Shown here in pieces: positions 38,601 through 49,400 of a DNA stretch of 64,000 nucleotides. Source of the DNA: Liolophura sinensis (lineage: Eukaryota > Mollusca > Polyplacophora > Chitonida > Chitonidae). The translations under genes and the position numbers were made by a program. Positions within the stretch are counted from its first letter, which is position 1. Each line of letters begins with the position of its first letter. The stretch is taken from contig NC_088304.1 of assembly GCF_032854445.1 (NCBI RefSeq), forward strand, positions 16,875,704-16,939,703, given 5' to 3'. A model generated the notes under the pieces. The model was not told the DNA's origin. It saw only the letters and a list, made by a program, of their open reading frames with translations, and searched no databases.

Positions 38601-41600
38601 GGACATGGCTCTACATTAGGTCTTCTGCAGAACACCCAGTCATGGTGAAGCTTATCTAATGAACTTTTGCGGAGAAAATCCGTGGGAAAACAAACATGCA
38701 GATTCCTTCCTTTACAGTAGATTATTATATCTTTTTAACTCTGATGTCTCTGCTTATAATCACAAGTCCAATCCACTCACTTTCAGATTTAAACACTGAT
38801 GCTACAATCCTACACAACTGATGTACACAAGTATATCTTTAGCCCACAATTATAAATGCTCATACAACACAATGAAGACTAAGGGAAATATATTACATGT
38901 AACTATCCCATGCACTAACTTGCAAACACATACAGTACTATGTCAGCCGCTGGGCTTAAATCCACCAAACTGCTGCAGCCTACTTGTCTAACCTCTCTCC
39001 ACCTGTACTGTACACCTGGCCAACCTCAGGTCAAAGTCTGCACGGTCCCTAGCACTGGTGGCCTCACTCAGCAGGTGACACACAGTAAAATACCTGGAAC
39101 ACAAAGCAAGGAGAACAACACTAATCCACCATCTACTCTATCTGTCCTTTACCGATGAATATAGCTCCTCTGTAGAAAACAATTTAACGTCACATTAATT
39201 ATATACCTCAGAAGATTTGTAGCGTGACTTGTGGGGTGGGGATGGTGGGCAGAGGGTAAATTTTAAGCTGTCCTGTGTAGTGGTTTCAGCAACACATTTC
39301 ATTTAAGTGTCAGACAAAAATATTCAGGGGCATGAATTGTGGCTAGACTTTCTCCTACATATCAAATGACAAAGAAATACGAAACTTAAATATGAAATGT
39401 TATTTCTCAGTTTTGCTACTAAATTATTTATGTCACAGATTATAAATTTTCATGATGGTAAAAGTGAATCAACATTCAGACATACACGTATTAAATTTCA
39501 ACTCTGCACGTGTAGAATTCTACTGGCAATATTTTAGGCATAGCCTGCAGACTGCTTACTAATTAACGGACTACAATAAACCACTTCAATGATGATGAAA
39601 ATAAAGTTATTCGCACATTTACCGGTACTGATCGATCAGATTTTTTTTTTAATTTCCCGTTAATATACATGGAGAGACAATAACTAAAATTCAGATGTAA
39701 TGCAAGATTATATATTTCACCTAAAGTTTGTTTTTCAAGTGACACATTTTGTTTGATTCTTATTGATTCATTCACCTTATGGTCCCATGAGTTTTTGTGG
39801 AGTTTATCCACAGTTTTTGTGGATTTATTCCCGTCAGAAGGCCGTCATTGTTGACACAAATGGGATTTTCAGTTGTAATGTTTTTAAGTCATAAAAAGTA
39901 AACAAATACAAAGTTTAATTTGTCTACTTACATCCAAGCTAGATCTTCTGTCAACTGCAGCTTGTTACAAGCAATATGTTTCCACACAGAATAACTTGGA
40001 AAAAAAAAGAGCATCCCAAAAAAATTAATATTAATAATATAAAAAAAATATTATTAAATAGGAAACCATGCCCTAATTGAAAGTGAATAGTGGAAAACAA
40101 CTCATAATGTTCCTGAAATTGGCAAAATATGCAGGTACATTAAAAAAAAGCCTTGTGCCAGTGTTTTATAAGGTAATTTGTGGGGCTGAGTTTCTTCCCT
40201 ACTCTGCTGATAAACACTTGAACTTTAAGGTTTACAAACGACGTTAAACCCCAAGCACACATTTAAGGTTTACAAAAATGAGAAAGCCATAAAGACAGCA
40301 GACCATGAAAAAATACAAAATCCCATCCATCAAAGTATTCAAGAATAATACACTTACTTCATTCTAGGAAAACCATTTTTCCCTTTTGTTTTACAGTAAG
40401 GAACAATTTTCTTCAGATTCTGAAACAGAAAAGATTTTAACCATGGATTTAAGCTCCATCCAGACTGTAAGTTTCTGAGCTAATATATTACAAGTAACAA
40501 CTTTTTCTTCTTTCTTGTTTGTCAGTAACTTATATCAATAATCAATAAATTTATGAATCACTGGATCTTTCTATATGCCTAAACTGACTTTAAAAGAAAT
40601 GAGCCAATATATACATGAAAAATCCATCTTCAAAATGGACTTTGTTTGACTGTACTATTGAAATTACATACACTGTAAACAACCTAAAGTTTCGTACATG
40701 AGTTAGCGTCATTTATGACCTCAGTTAACGGCAAGATGACAGCAGAGACCGATCTGTCATCAGCATCTTGTGTCGATGTAATTCCAATACAGTATGTCAG
40801 TCTACACGAACATTTTGTTTCTTTACAGTCGGAACTGTTCTCCTACTGCAGTGGAGTTCCTTTTCCCACGTCAATTCCGAAAGCTGAAAAATTTACGCAC
40901 AATTTGCCACAATCTCCCTTTGCCTTCACATACCATTCTCCTGTAAATTTTCGCCAAAGACCAAAATTTGCTCATATTTAGCAGATCACCACGCACTGCC
41001 ATGTTTCTAAAATCTGGGTCAGCGAGGCAAGTATGTGCAGCAGCGGTTGACCTATTCATGAAATTGAATGGAACGGATGCCAAAGATAACCCCCCCCCCC
41101 TTTTTCACTGCAAAGGTAATTTGACAGTTCGCACAAACTGTGGAGTTCGTCATTCTGCTCCATATCCTTCAGTCAATTGCAAATTTGTGTCTCTCCAGTC
41201 ACATGGCTTCCTGTCTGTCAAAACTGAAAGCCAGCTGATCAAAACATAGGGCATTTACAATTATGAGGAAACACCGGCGTTGCCAGTTTATGAGGATGAA
41301 TCACATTACAATAATGGCAAATTACTTCACACGATTAGCAAGGCTAGGATGGTACGGGTGTTTCCGTACCATCGTAAGCACCCCTAGTGACGTCATGAAA
41401 GGTCAACCACGAATATGTGGGAAGCAAAAACCTGGTTTATTGGGTCACGATGTCAACACAGCATGTCAGCGTACGTCACAACAGAGAATTGGATTTACTC
41501 GTCATAAAGGCTACACAATGTGGAAAAAATTGGCAGAGGAACAAAGAATGTCTTTGTGTACATACTTTAATCCAGTTAATGCATGTACTGGTTCATTTGG

Positions 41601-42313
41601 AACTGAATTGGAAATGTCTGACTGATAAAGACTTATTTCCCGAAACTGACAAAGAGACTCGTGGCACAGGACATGTTGGACGAACTACGCTCAGCTATAA
41701 GACGGAGGAAGTTTTACCTTAGCGAGTAACAAACAATTCACGAGTATGAAACAAATTCCCCAGGTGATAAATTTAATTATTTATTTGATCGGTGTTTTAC
41801 GCCTTACTCAAGAATATTTCACTTATACGACGGCAGCCAGCATTATGGTGAGAGGAAATCGGGCAGAGCCCGGGGGAAACCCACGATCATGGGCAGATTG
41901 CTGGCAGACCTTCCCACGTACAGCCACAGAGGACGGGACTGTTGTTGTTGTTGTTGCAATAAACTGTCATCTTGTCAAAACTGACATTTTCTCACGGTAT
42001 TTATTTATTTGATTGGGGTTTTACACCGTATTCAAGAATATTTCACTTATATGACGACGGCCAGCATTATGGTGGGAGGAAACCGAGCAGAGCCCTGGGG
42101 AAACCCACGACCATTTCCTTCCAGTACCGGACATGGTTGGTCAACACAAGTTTTACCGCATAATGTGTCCTTACATCTGCAGAGACTTACAAAGGCAGCT
42201 CGAGTTATACTTACGTTTGTAGACAATCGTGGATGGGGAGGCACAGGCAGAGCTCCATAGCTGAAGGGTTCTGCCTTCACCCACAGGCTCACCATGGGGG
42301 TTCCAGCTGCCAT
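17697..42313 (-). CDS. TBCCD1: TBCC domain-containing protein 1 (17 confident coding exons)
   Basis: Coding exons in transcript order: 42313-42215, 40419-40358, 39994-39932, 39093-38993, 38513-38405, 32769-32696, 29853-29757, 28576-28510, 25385-25265, 24642-24600, 24119-24071, 23730-23651, 21628-21506, 21158-20983, 20613-20516, 20079-19930, 17777-17697. All phases match and give 530 residues (human TBCCD1 is 557). The family keeps centrosome and Golgi positioned and is related to tubulin cofactor C and RP2. Recognisable blocks are LWVKAEPF near the N-terminus, LYLYIQQLHKVSL, NPFGISAC, KIHRC, SVTIEKC with VIVLGPVETT, LLTPQRPLILGGND, FNIPFEMEG and the C-terminal RKQRKEFQKLVETRF. The cofactor C-like beta-helix is about residues 305-450. 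The intron 38404-32770 uses AT-AC ends. The 43-bp exon at 24642-24600 is the least certain, with two possible acceptors. Confidence 0.93.
17891..18122 (-). mobile_element. SINE family A copy in TBCCD1 last intron
   Basis: The A/T-rich tail lies on the left (attt repeats, ttgattggtgttttacgccg), followed by the family body (agcaccaacattatggtggg, gggcagagccc, aacccacgacc) and the remains of the tRNA-like head on the right (ttgaacttacagcgaccgca). The head is cut before the A box. It sits between the last two TBCCD1 exons, in the same orientation as the gene. Confidence 0.85.
18596..18960 (-). mobile_element. SINE family B copy, near full length, in TBCCD1 last intron
   Basis: It contains the full body and, at the right end, the tRNA-like head seen on the minus strand (tagcagagtgggtagagcgt, then gtagatccagggtcaatcct as a degenerate B box). 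The left end is a short gagcgagtgagt tail. This copy and 60690-61055 define the family. Confidence 0.85.
21790..22012 (+). mobile_element. MITE-like dispersed repeat in a TBCCD1 intron
   Basis: About 220 bp, aligning with 56197-56412 in the same orientation (cttttcgacctctaaa, gtagaatttaag or gtggaatttaag, caaaactgtgcaaatta, cgcagaggcggatgaaaagg). The ends look like an imperfect inverted pair (caaccctttt... and ...aaaaggttg). No open frame is present. Confidence 0.6.
22650..22696. repeat. Perfect 21-bp inverted repeat (hairpin) with 5-base loop
   Basis: The left arm 22650-22670 (aactgtgaggctcattttt plus ca) is the exact reverse complement of 22676-22696, separated by aaaaa. It lies in the TBCCD1 intron between the exons ending at 23651 and starting at 21628. 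A snap-back duplication or a small foldback element could make this; no hairpin-RNA gene is claimed. Confidence 0.9.
23328..23437. repeat. 39-bp tandem repeat, about 2.7 copies
   Basis: The block gatattccagtgtctggaac starts at 23341 and 23380, with a partial third copy at 23419. The unit includes the palindrome ttccagtgtctggaa. It keeps a 13-residue periodic frame open on both strands, which explains the 112-codon plus-strand frame here. It is inside a TBCCD1 intron. Confidence 0.8.
25470..27190. repeat. 52-bp minisatellite, about 33 units, in a TBCCD1 intron
   Basis: The unit begins tcatggaacagtgcaataac and ends atccatcacgaagaatagt. The copies at 25501 and 25553 are 52 bp apart. Left-hand copies are more uniform (cacaattaccacagatgg) and right-hand ones more varied, with aaagggaaaaaatccttcac as an alternating variant. 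It fills much of the intron between the exons 28576-28510 and 25385-25265. Open frames across it are repeat artefacts. Confidence 0.92.
29485..29715 (+). mobile_element. SINE family A copy in a TBCCD1 intron
   Basis: The head is partly preserved (gggctcagttagagtgctag, caatgcggtcgccgtgagtt), then the body (cctgcggatggtcatgggta, ccaccataatgctggctgct) and tail (aagcgaaatattcttgagta), ending in poly-A. Its end is only about 40 bases from the donor side of the exon 29757-29853. It is antisense to TBCCD1. Confidence 0.88.
30743..31674 (+). mobile_element. TTAA-flanked transposon copy 1 with ORF remnant
   Basis: The ends are TTAA-AGGATTAGTGTCCAGATT on the left and the inverted aatctggacactaattct-TTAA on the right, so an imperfect terminal inverted repeat of about 20 bp is bounded by TTAA on both sides. 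TTAA target duplication is typical of piggyBac-type transposition. An open frame starts at 30999 (MESTYTKANIPLHQFE...) and its first 60 or so residues are recognisable in the copy at 59098-59974. No transposase domain is visible. It lies in a TBCCD1 intron. Confidence 0.75.
32060..32692. repeat. Donor-site minisatellite with poly-C tracts in TBCCD1 intron after exon 6
   Basis: Units of about 65-90 bp each contain actaaccaggttctacaaga followed by tgttaatgttaggtatggca and a C-run of 5 to about 24. The block actaaccaggttctacaaga is the reverse complement of the end of TBCCD1 exon 6 and its donor (TCTTGTAGAACCTG|GTTAGT). About seven decoys are seen, near 32155, 32220, 32290, 32369, 32450, 32538 and 32606; the real site is at 32696. 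On the sense strand the C-runs become long G-runs. A (CA)n tract adjoins the real donor. Confidence 0.9.
33508..35104. repeat. 56-bp minisatellite, about 27 units, with 15-bp insertions
   Basis: The unit is tttgtctgtagagctactgt, cttacatgtaccttagaact, taatggaccagtgtgg (56 bp). Several units carry an extra gtgtgtggtttgtct-type 15-bp duplication at their junction. Variants ggacc, gaacc and gaagc alternate in the right half. It lies in the U12-type intron of TBCCD1. Confidence 0.93.
35700..38090. repeat. Degenerate repeated modules within the U12-type intron
   Basis: Blocks recur in diverged form: acagctgtaaagttcaaaat with atatatgtactgtatgtatg at about 36430 and 36775, ttcaagtcaatcag at about 36095 and 37345, and a atggccgctaggtcacgtga or atggctgccaagtcacatga motif at about 37420 and 37993. 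A related block is at 30588. This looks like an old, partly tandem family. Coding potential is not supported. Confidence 0.5.
40229..40262 (+). mobile_element. Fragment of SINE family B in a TBCCD1 intron
   Basis: The sequence acgacgttaaaccccaagca is the reverse complement of the family B tail block (tgcttggggtttaacgtcgt). Only this 3' end is present, as expected of a 5'-truncated insertion. Confidence 0.6.
41771..41932 (-). mobile_element. Truncated SINE family A copy
   Basis: Tail and body are present (tttgatcggtgttttacgcc, cagcattatggtgagaggaa, gggcagagcccgggggaaac), ending before the tRNA-like head. A gtt microsatellite (41940-41957) follows. It lies upstream of TBCCD1 exon 2, within the first intron. 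Confidence 0.8.
41999..42114 (-). mobile_element. Truncated SINE family A copy, second in a row
   Basis: The same family as 41771-41932 and in the same orientation about 65 bp away. It contains tttgattggggttttacacc and cagcattatggtgggaggaa and stops after aacccacgacc. Two separate insertions or a local duplication would both explain the pair. Confidence 0.8.
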
Positions 42314-42955
42314 CTTCTGTGAGAAATGTCTACCTCAAGTTGCAAGTCTTCTTTGTTTTACGATCTCTGTAAACAACCAAGAATATCCACCTGCCATTCA
42401 CTTACAGATCATAATTGTAAATGGTTCGACTTCTGACTAGAACTACTTCATACCATTAGCTTGATGGCTAATACACTTCTCTCTTTAAACATTTTAAAAT
42501 GGACTGGCACAGTATCACAATAATAGAGGTATAGCTACAGCAGTAATGGAAATATGGCTCTGTGTCAAGTCAGGACTACATATTAATTACACAGTCATAT
42601 TGTACACATCTTCCTGTCAACAAGGTTGACATTTGCTAAAGGCTTCGTAATCACCCTTGTAAATATCTTCAGAAACCTATTCTTTCGACAGCCAATGGCA
42701 CTGCGCCCCACATACTTCCACCAGGTCATTTTCAGCCAATTGGATATTTTCTCGTTTCGAGGCAAATGCATGTACATTTGGATCCAATTTATTCCTTGAC
42801 ACATTATACATGTACAACAGCAATAAGCTATGATCAATCAATGTGCTTTTACTTGAAACAAACAGCGGAAAGTCCCTGTGTTGTTAGGCAATACCAAACA
42901 GCTGATCAATGTGGCCTATGTTGTTGTTGGGGGGGCCTATGTTGTTATTGGGGGG

Positions 42956-43222
42956 GCCTCCGTGGCTCAGTTGGTTAGTGCGCTAGCACAGCGTAATGAC
43001 CCAGGAGTCTCTGACCAATGCGGTCGCTGTGAGTTCAAGTCCAGCTCATGCTGGCTTCCTCTCCAGGCGTACGTGGGAAGGTCTGCAGCAACCTGCGGAT
43101 GGTCATGGGTTTCCCCCGGGCTCTGCCCGGTTTCCACCAGTGCTGACCGCCTTTGTATAAGTGGAAATATTCTTGAGAACGGCGTAAAACACCAATCAAG
43201 TAAATAAATCAATAAATAAATA
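42956..43222 (+). mobile_element. SINE family A copy, near full length
   Basis: The most complete copy. The tRNA-like head has an A box (tggctcagttggttagtgcg) and B-box-like sequence (tgagttcaagtccagctcat). It is followed by cgtacgtgggaaggtctgca, gggtttcccccgggctctgc, the tail gaaatattcttgagaacggc and (aaat)n. It lies upstream of TBCCD1 exon 1, antisense to the gene, and is a mobile element rather than a tRNA gene because the cloverleaf cannot be completed. Confidence 0.9.
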
Positions 43223-45498
43223 TTGTTGTTGCTTTGCCACTAATTTCTCTCAAGCCAACTTTGCCTTAAAATGAGCATCGGGGGAATCACTTAACAATTT
43301 GATGTGGAGGGAGTTATTTTTTGCACTAGCACTTTTACGTCTTATGAAATAAATTTAATCCATACACGGCATACATGTACTTCTCATTGCAACGACATCC
43401 CATGATGTTTTGAACTCCTGTCAGTGTCAATAACTAAAGTGGAATCTGATTGGACCAAGAATCATGCGAAATTTATGAAGGAAAGTTAAAGATTTTGAAG
43501 AGTTAATATGGCTCAGTAAATCAAGGTAGATGATATCGGACATCGCTAGCTTGATAATTAAATGAGGATGATTGTACAAGACTAGGTAAGCCCATACCTT
43601 TTCTCTGTAAACTTTAGCCAAGGATCCACATTTAAACAGCTAAATTACTCATCCAATTTCATTAGTTTTCACTCTCCTCCCATCAGCTTATTATTAGGTA
43701 CAGATGTACTTTACCTAGCCAGCTCCAATTTCATAAGGCATTCACTGTCATTTCGCATTAACCACACTAAGTTAAAGGTTTTGATAGAGTTCTTGTTCCT
43801 GTAAAGCATGCATACACATTAAACCTAAAAAGTGCACCATACCCAAGTCTGTTGTGAAAGTTTGCTGTGTCGTGAATTTAGCATCACTGGGTGGAATTCA
43901 TGTGAGGTGCTGTTTATGCAGTTGAGATAAAAGCTGAAGTAAAATCACTGAGCAGGGTTGACATTAAGCTCTGATGATGGTAACCTGTTTGCAGGTTGCA
44001 CTTTTTTATGTGGAGTAACCCACCACCCGTTCATTCAATATATGTTATTGATTAGTTAGAATCTAACAGAATATTCTTCTGCAAAAGTCCATACAGTTAT
44101 TTCATTGTGCCTTTCCAGTAAAATATGTTTTACACAATGAATATACCTCATTGTAAAATAAATAATTCCTTTCGTTGAATAAAGCACACTGTGACACATT
44201 TTAAGAATAATTTTTGAATGGCAGACCCCTGTTGTGATGTTGAACTGCCATGAGGCCTACTTTCAATGGCGTCACTTGTGGTGCAAACAGTGGGTGTTGT
44301 TGTTGTTGACAATGTTTCTTGCGCAACTGAACAGAATTTTTACTTTGCCCAGTCATGCAAAGACCCGGACTTGACATGTCTTGTCACATTGGATTTGTGA
44401 ACATAAGTTTTGCCTTCCCCATGGTTTATGAGGGACTGCAATGACTATCCACTGATGCCTTGAATCTTTGCCTTGCCGCGAATCTTGGAAATATGTTCCG
44501 AACAAACTTTGCATTGGAGTCTAGTCAATGGTTTGCCCTCACTCGTCTCATATGTAAAGTCGTCGTGAAGGTCCAACAAAAGTCAAAAAATGTTTTTTCC
44601 GTGACAGACTCAAAAGTTGCCCCTTACTTTTCAACATTTTTACGGGAACATCAACGGGCCATTTTAGCTGACTCTCAGCGTGCGCGGTTACATGGAAGTC
44701 TTTAATGTGGAGGCACGGTTAATACCCGAAATGCTACATAAACTGCTATCAGCGGGGGCCGCTCGTCGTACAAAATGCTGACAGTATTTAAGTGCCGGAG
44801 TAAATTGACTTAAACACGTCTTGCAATTCAGATTTTAACGGCCTTTTCCCTGTGAACTTAAAATATTTGAATCTCGGCCTTAGCTCATGGTGAACGAGTG
44901 ACCGTTCCCCATCACTAGACAGACCGCGACCCATTCGTAACCCAAATGTATCCCAACCCTGACTGAGGTTCTAATAGTTAGCATTACATCAAAATATTTT
45001 AATCCTCCTCTCTGACAGCACATTTCACCAAAAATACAATAATCTTCATTACATTCATAGCTGTAAAATTAAGACAAACAGCGGTAAGAATATACGGCTC
45101 CTACAATAGTTTGCCATCTTTGATTCTGTCATAATCTCATCCATAAATGTATTTCTAAACCGTGGGGCAGAGAGGACAAGATAGGGTAAGACAGCTCTTC
45201 TAAATCTCCAATTTCATTCTATTTTCACACATACTTATTACTGTAAAGACACTACCCCGGCGTAGTGTACTAGTAGTTGTAAAGACAAGGTCTAACTTAG
45301 CATAAAATTTAAGCCTAACCATAGAATCACTACCGGGACATGCTCCAACCGGTGCTTCTAAAACGTTGCAACAACAGCAATGGTTAAAAGTGTTCTCAAA
45401 ACAGTTCAAGTGTGGCAACGTGTGTGTGACAAAATACATGGCAACGGATAATTCTAAATAACAAGTGTAGATACAGCCGACGAGATATTTCTTCGTAC

Positions 45499-45573
45499 CG
45501 GATCGTCTACAAAAGAATCACAGGCACCGATTCTCGTCATTCTGTCAGAAATGAAGTCTTCGATCCCCGCCAT
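45499..45573 (-). CDS. Candidate first exon of TBCCD1 (N-terminal extension or 5' leader)
   Basis: On the minus strand ATG at 45573 opens 25 codons (MAGIEDFISDRMTRIGACDS then FVDDP) ending at CCG|gtacga in phase 0. The acceptor tttctcacag at 42317 starts with AAG ATG in the same phase, so splicing would add 26 residues in frame to TBCCD1. Vertebrate TBCCD1 starts at about the position of the internal ATG at 42313, which also has the better Kozak context. This could equally be an alternative start or part of an unrelated transcript. Confidence 0.45.
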
Positions 45574-45792
45574 TTGTAATCAACCAAGAAGGCAGCGGTA
45601 AATTACCAAGGCTTTAGCCACTCACATTTAGCGACTCTGAAAGATTCGGACCAATCGACGCGGTGAGATTTGTGTGGCGGTATTTGATTGGTCCACATCA
45701 GCAGGCTTTGCCAGCCAACTAACACATCCCAGCATATCACGGCTTCAGTTCACACTCAGAGCAAGCGAGAGGGAAGTTGGCAGCGAGAGAAA
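45574..45792. promoter_or_regulatory. Shared promoter between ERp29 and the minus-strand first exon
   Basis: Only 219 bases separate the ERp29 ATG (45793) from the minus-strand ATG at 45573. The stretch holds CCAAT at 45651 and an inverted CCAAT (attgg) at 45687. No TATA box is seen. The attgg at 45687 also forms ER-stress-element-like pairs, listed separately. The arrangement fits a bidirectional housekeeping promoter. Confidence 0.6.
45673..45697. promoter_or_regulatory. ER-stress-element-like sites sharing one CCAAT box
   Basis: Read on the minus strand 45691-45673 is CCAAT-N9-CCACA, one base from the ERSE consensus CCAAT-N9-CCACG. Read on the plus strand 45687-45697 is ATTGG-T-CCACA, one base from ERSE-II (ATTGG-N-CCACG). 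Both lie about 100 bases upstream of the ERp29 start, where ATF6 or XBP1 with NF-Y could act. The final G to A difference in both half-sites weakens the call. Confidence 0.4.
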
Positions 45793-46334
45793 ATGGTCGA
45801 GAATAACAAAATTATCGTCGGATTTGCGTGCATCATCTCTGCATTTCAAGTCATCCACGGTGACATTGTAAAGGGATCAGTGTCTCTGAATTCTGGCGTA
45901 TTTGATAAGGTACTGGGGCTGTCTTTGCAAGCTATGTCATTACAAAGAATGCTCTGACTCCATCTGCATGATATGATTTATTTATCGATATGATTTGTGT
46001 TTTACGCTGTACTCGAGAATTTTCACTCATATGACGGCGTCCAGCATTATGGTGGAAGGAAGCCGGGCAGAGCCCCGGGGAAATTCAGGACTATCAGCAG
46101 GTGTCAAGAGACCCTGCTAGGAAACCAGCATGAGCTGGACTTGAACTCACGGCGGCCACGTTGCGGAGAGGCCCCTGGATCATTGCGCCCTGCTGGCGTG
46201 CAGAACCACGGAGGCCACTTGTGCAATAGCTGACAGTAGTTTGGTCAACTGTCTGTATGGAATTCGTAAGTGGCCTTGTAGATACTAAAATAGTGTTGTC
46301 TAATTATCCTCCCTACACCCCCCCCACCCCGCCC

Positions 46335-46369
<35 letters not shown>

Positions 46370-46409
46370 GTCTCAAATTGTATGTACACTGTACATATAA
46401 TTTGGGAGT

Positions 46410-46459
<50 letters not shown>

Positions 46460-49400
46460 CCAGCGTAATGACCCAGGAGTCTCTCACCAATGCGGTCGCT
46501 GGGAGTTCAAGTCCAGCTCATGCTGGCTTCCTCTCCGTACATGGGAAGGTCTGCCAGCAACCGGCGGATGGGCGTGGGTTTCCCCCAGGCTCTGCCCGGT
46601 TTCCTACCACCATAATGCTGGCCGCCGTCGTATAAGCGAAATATTCTTGAATATGGCGTGAAACACGTATCAAATAAATGAATAAATAAATAATAAATAT
46701 TAGTCTTAGATATAATGTTTATCCAGCGTACATGTACTTCATACACAAATAGACGTAGCCCTGGATGATTTTTCACTTTTTTAATATATGGACAGCACTC
46801 ACATCCTCATGCATGGCTTGCTGCCATTCATCCCTTGTAAAATTTTGGATAACAGGTGATTACTGACCTCCCCAGAGGGTAAAGCTATTCCTTTACAATG
46901 CTTAGAGGTGGTAAATTTATGCAGAGGCCGTTTGTTACAGGGGAGCAGGATCTTTCTGCCAATTTTATTGAAATGTTTCATTATATTGTATATGTATGTT
47001 TGTATGTATTTTGCAGATTATTAACAGGCACAAGGTGGTTCTGGTGAAGTTTGATGAAACCTACCCATATGGAGACAAGCAGGATGCATTTAAAAAAGTG
47101 GCTTCATCCACTATATCGCAACCTGATCTGATCATTGGGGAAGTTCAAATTGCAGGTCAGCGACAATGTATTCAGGCAGTATTAATCAAAGTGCTATGTC
47201 AACACTTCCTCAAACTGACGTTTTCAGTAGTATGCAGAAGTGACCATGATACAGAAACTGTTCTGCCTGGACATTTATCAAGGAAACAGATTTAAAAAGA
47301 GCACATTTCAAGATATCCAGAAAATATGTTTTGCACATGATTGCTTTATTTTCAGTCTCTTTCTTGAACTGAACTGAAGAAAAACACAGACGTGATTGCT
47401 CCACTCAGAAGTTGAGTCTTGGGACCAAAACTTGTAGGGCAAAAAGAGGAGATAAACCATTAAAAATGACTTCCGAGGCCAGCATTTGTGGCTGTATTTT
47501 CCATTCGTGTGTTCCAAGAAATAGGCCTTAAAATGATACTAAATCGAGACATACTATGTATTTCTGGATAACTTGAAATGTGCTTTATTTTAATCTTCTT
47601 GATGTCTCCACTAGTTTTTGTGTTACAGTCACTTATATGTACCTGACCCCTCTCAAATCCAGTCTTTTAGCTTGTCGTGTCTGTTGTTTCAGTCTTGAGG
47701 CCAGTATGTACCATACGTTCTCAATAATTTGGGGGTGCACATGGTCTGGGTTCAATACTGACCTTGAACAGGGAATTTGTAGGTTCTTACTGTGTGTGGG
47801 TCCTTAGAATCAATAATAGGTTGATGAGAATTGAGTGGCTGTTTCTCACAATCTCCGGCTCGTTAAACCATCATCTTGATTTCCACCAGTCTGGTTTTGG
47901 TATCTGTGCATCACATGTGGAAAACCACAGATTGGGGAGTTACATCCAGGCACTTCAGTTTCATCCTGCTATAAACTAACCGCCATTGTGTTAGTGTCAA
48001 AACAAGATGTTAATTCAGTGAAAAGATGTGAAATGGTGTCACTGTCCAATTTACAGTAAAACAGCCCTCTTGTTAATGGAAGGGGAGCTACAGAATGAAA
48101 ACTAGCCAAATTAGGTGCACCTGCTGCTCTATGGAAATGGCGTACTCTCGATAAAACACAATAATATTGTCATTCAAGGTGAAGTTATCCACCACCGATT
48201 GCATATTATGAAGCAATATTTTTGCTTCACACAAGTTACCCACTCTCTGTCATATTGCCTCATTTTGGATTTGACAACTGAACTGTACCTGCCAAATGTT
48301 GCCAGCTTTTACTCTGTAGCTGTCGATCTCCAATCATTAGGAGAGCTACAGTGCTGTTTCTATCACTGCCCAAATTACAATACATTATACCATATCTAGA
48401 GTCATTTCAGTTCTGGAAAATGTTTGAGATCCCAAACTGTTGGCTGCACAGGCTAAATTAGATGTATTTTAACTAACAGGCAGAATTTCAAGTTTTCATA
48501 CAAAAACTCATTCACCGACTTAAAAGCTCCTAGAAAACCTCATTTTGAGTTGCATTTTTGAAATTTCTTTATGCAGTCAAAACGTTACCATTAAACCAGA
48601 ATTATTAATGTTTTTTATAGACATGGCCCTGATATTACAGCATGACCATTGGGCAGGTGACAAGATAAAAGGGGCCTAAGGGAGGTTAGGTTGTCATCTT
48701 GCCAAATGGTTTGTCCTTAGAGGCTTAAAATATGAATTATGCTGGATGTTTGTTTATAGACTACGGTGACAAGGACAACTCAGACCTTGGGGAGAGATTT
48801 TCTGTGAAAAAGGAAGAATTACCCGTGTACAAGTTATTCATGGATGGCAAGGAAAAAGCAACTTATAGTGGAGATGTCAAAAATGCTGATGATATCAAAA
48901 GCTTCCTCATACAACAGTCTGGTAAGTGTTCTCGTCAAGTGGCCCTAGCATTTTTCTGAAGTGAACAGTTAAAGTGGGAAGAGTGTGTATACCCTCTGAT
49001 GTAGCTGTGTAGCATGTTTGTCAGATCAGCATGACTGTAGCATTTATTTCTTTTGTGGTGCAAACCCATAATTGTTTTTGCTTATTTAACTGGTTCACCA
49101 GGTATAAGTGGGTTTTCAGTGGTCTCTCTGGTTTTCTAAAGCCAAAAGAGTACTGGCGCTATAAATGAAATGCATATATTCTGGAGAACAGCGTAATACC
49201 CCATTCAGTTATATAAATATATTGATGGAACTAGATAATGTGAAAAGAGCAGATGGAAAATGGATCCAATAAGTCTTTTCAGTATGTTTGATAAGAAACA
49301 TAAGGTCCTGATCTTTACCTACCTTGACATTGTCACTCCAAATTAACTATTTGGTGTCTGAAATACGGAAGTGTTATTAAAAATCAGCAGACGGACACAA

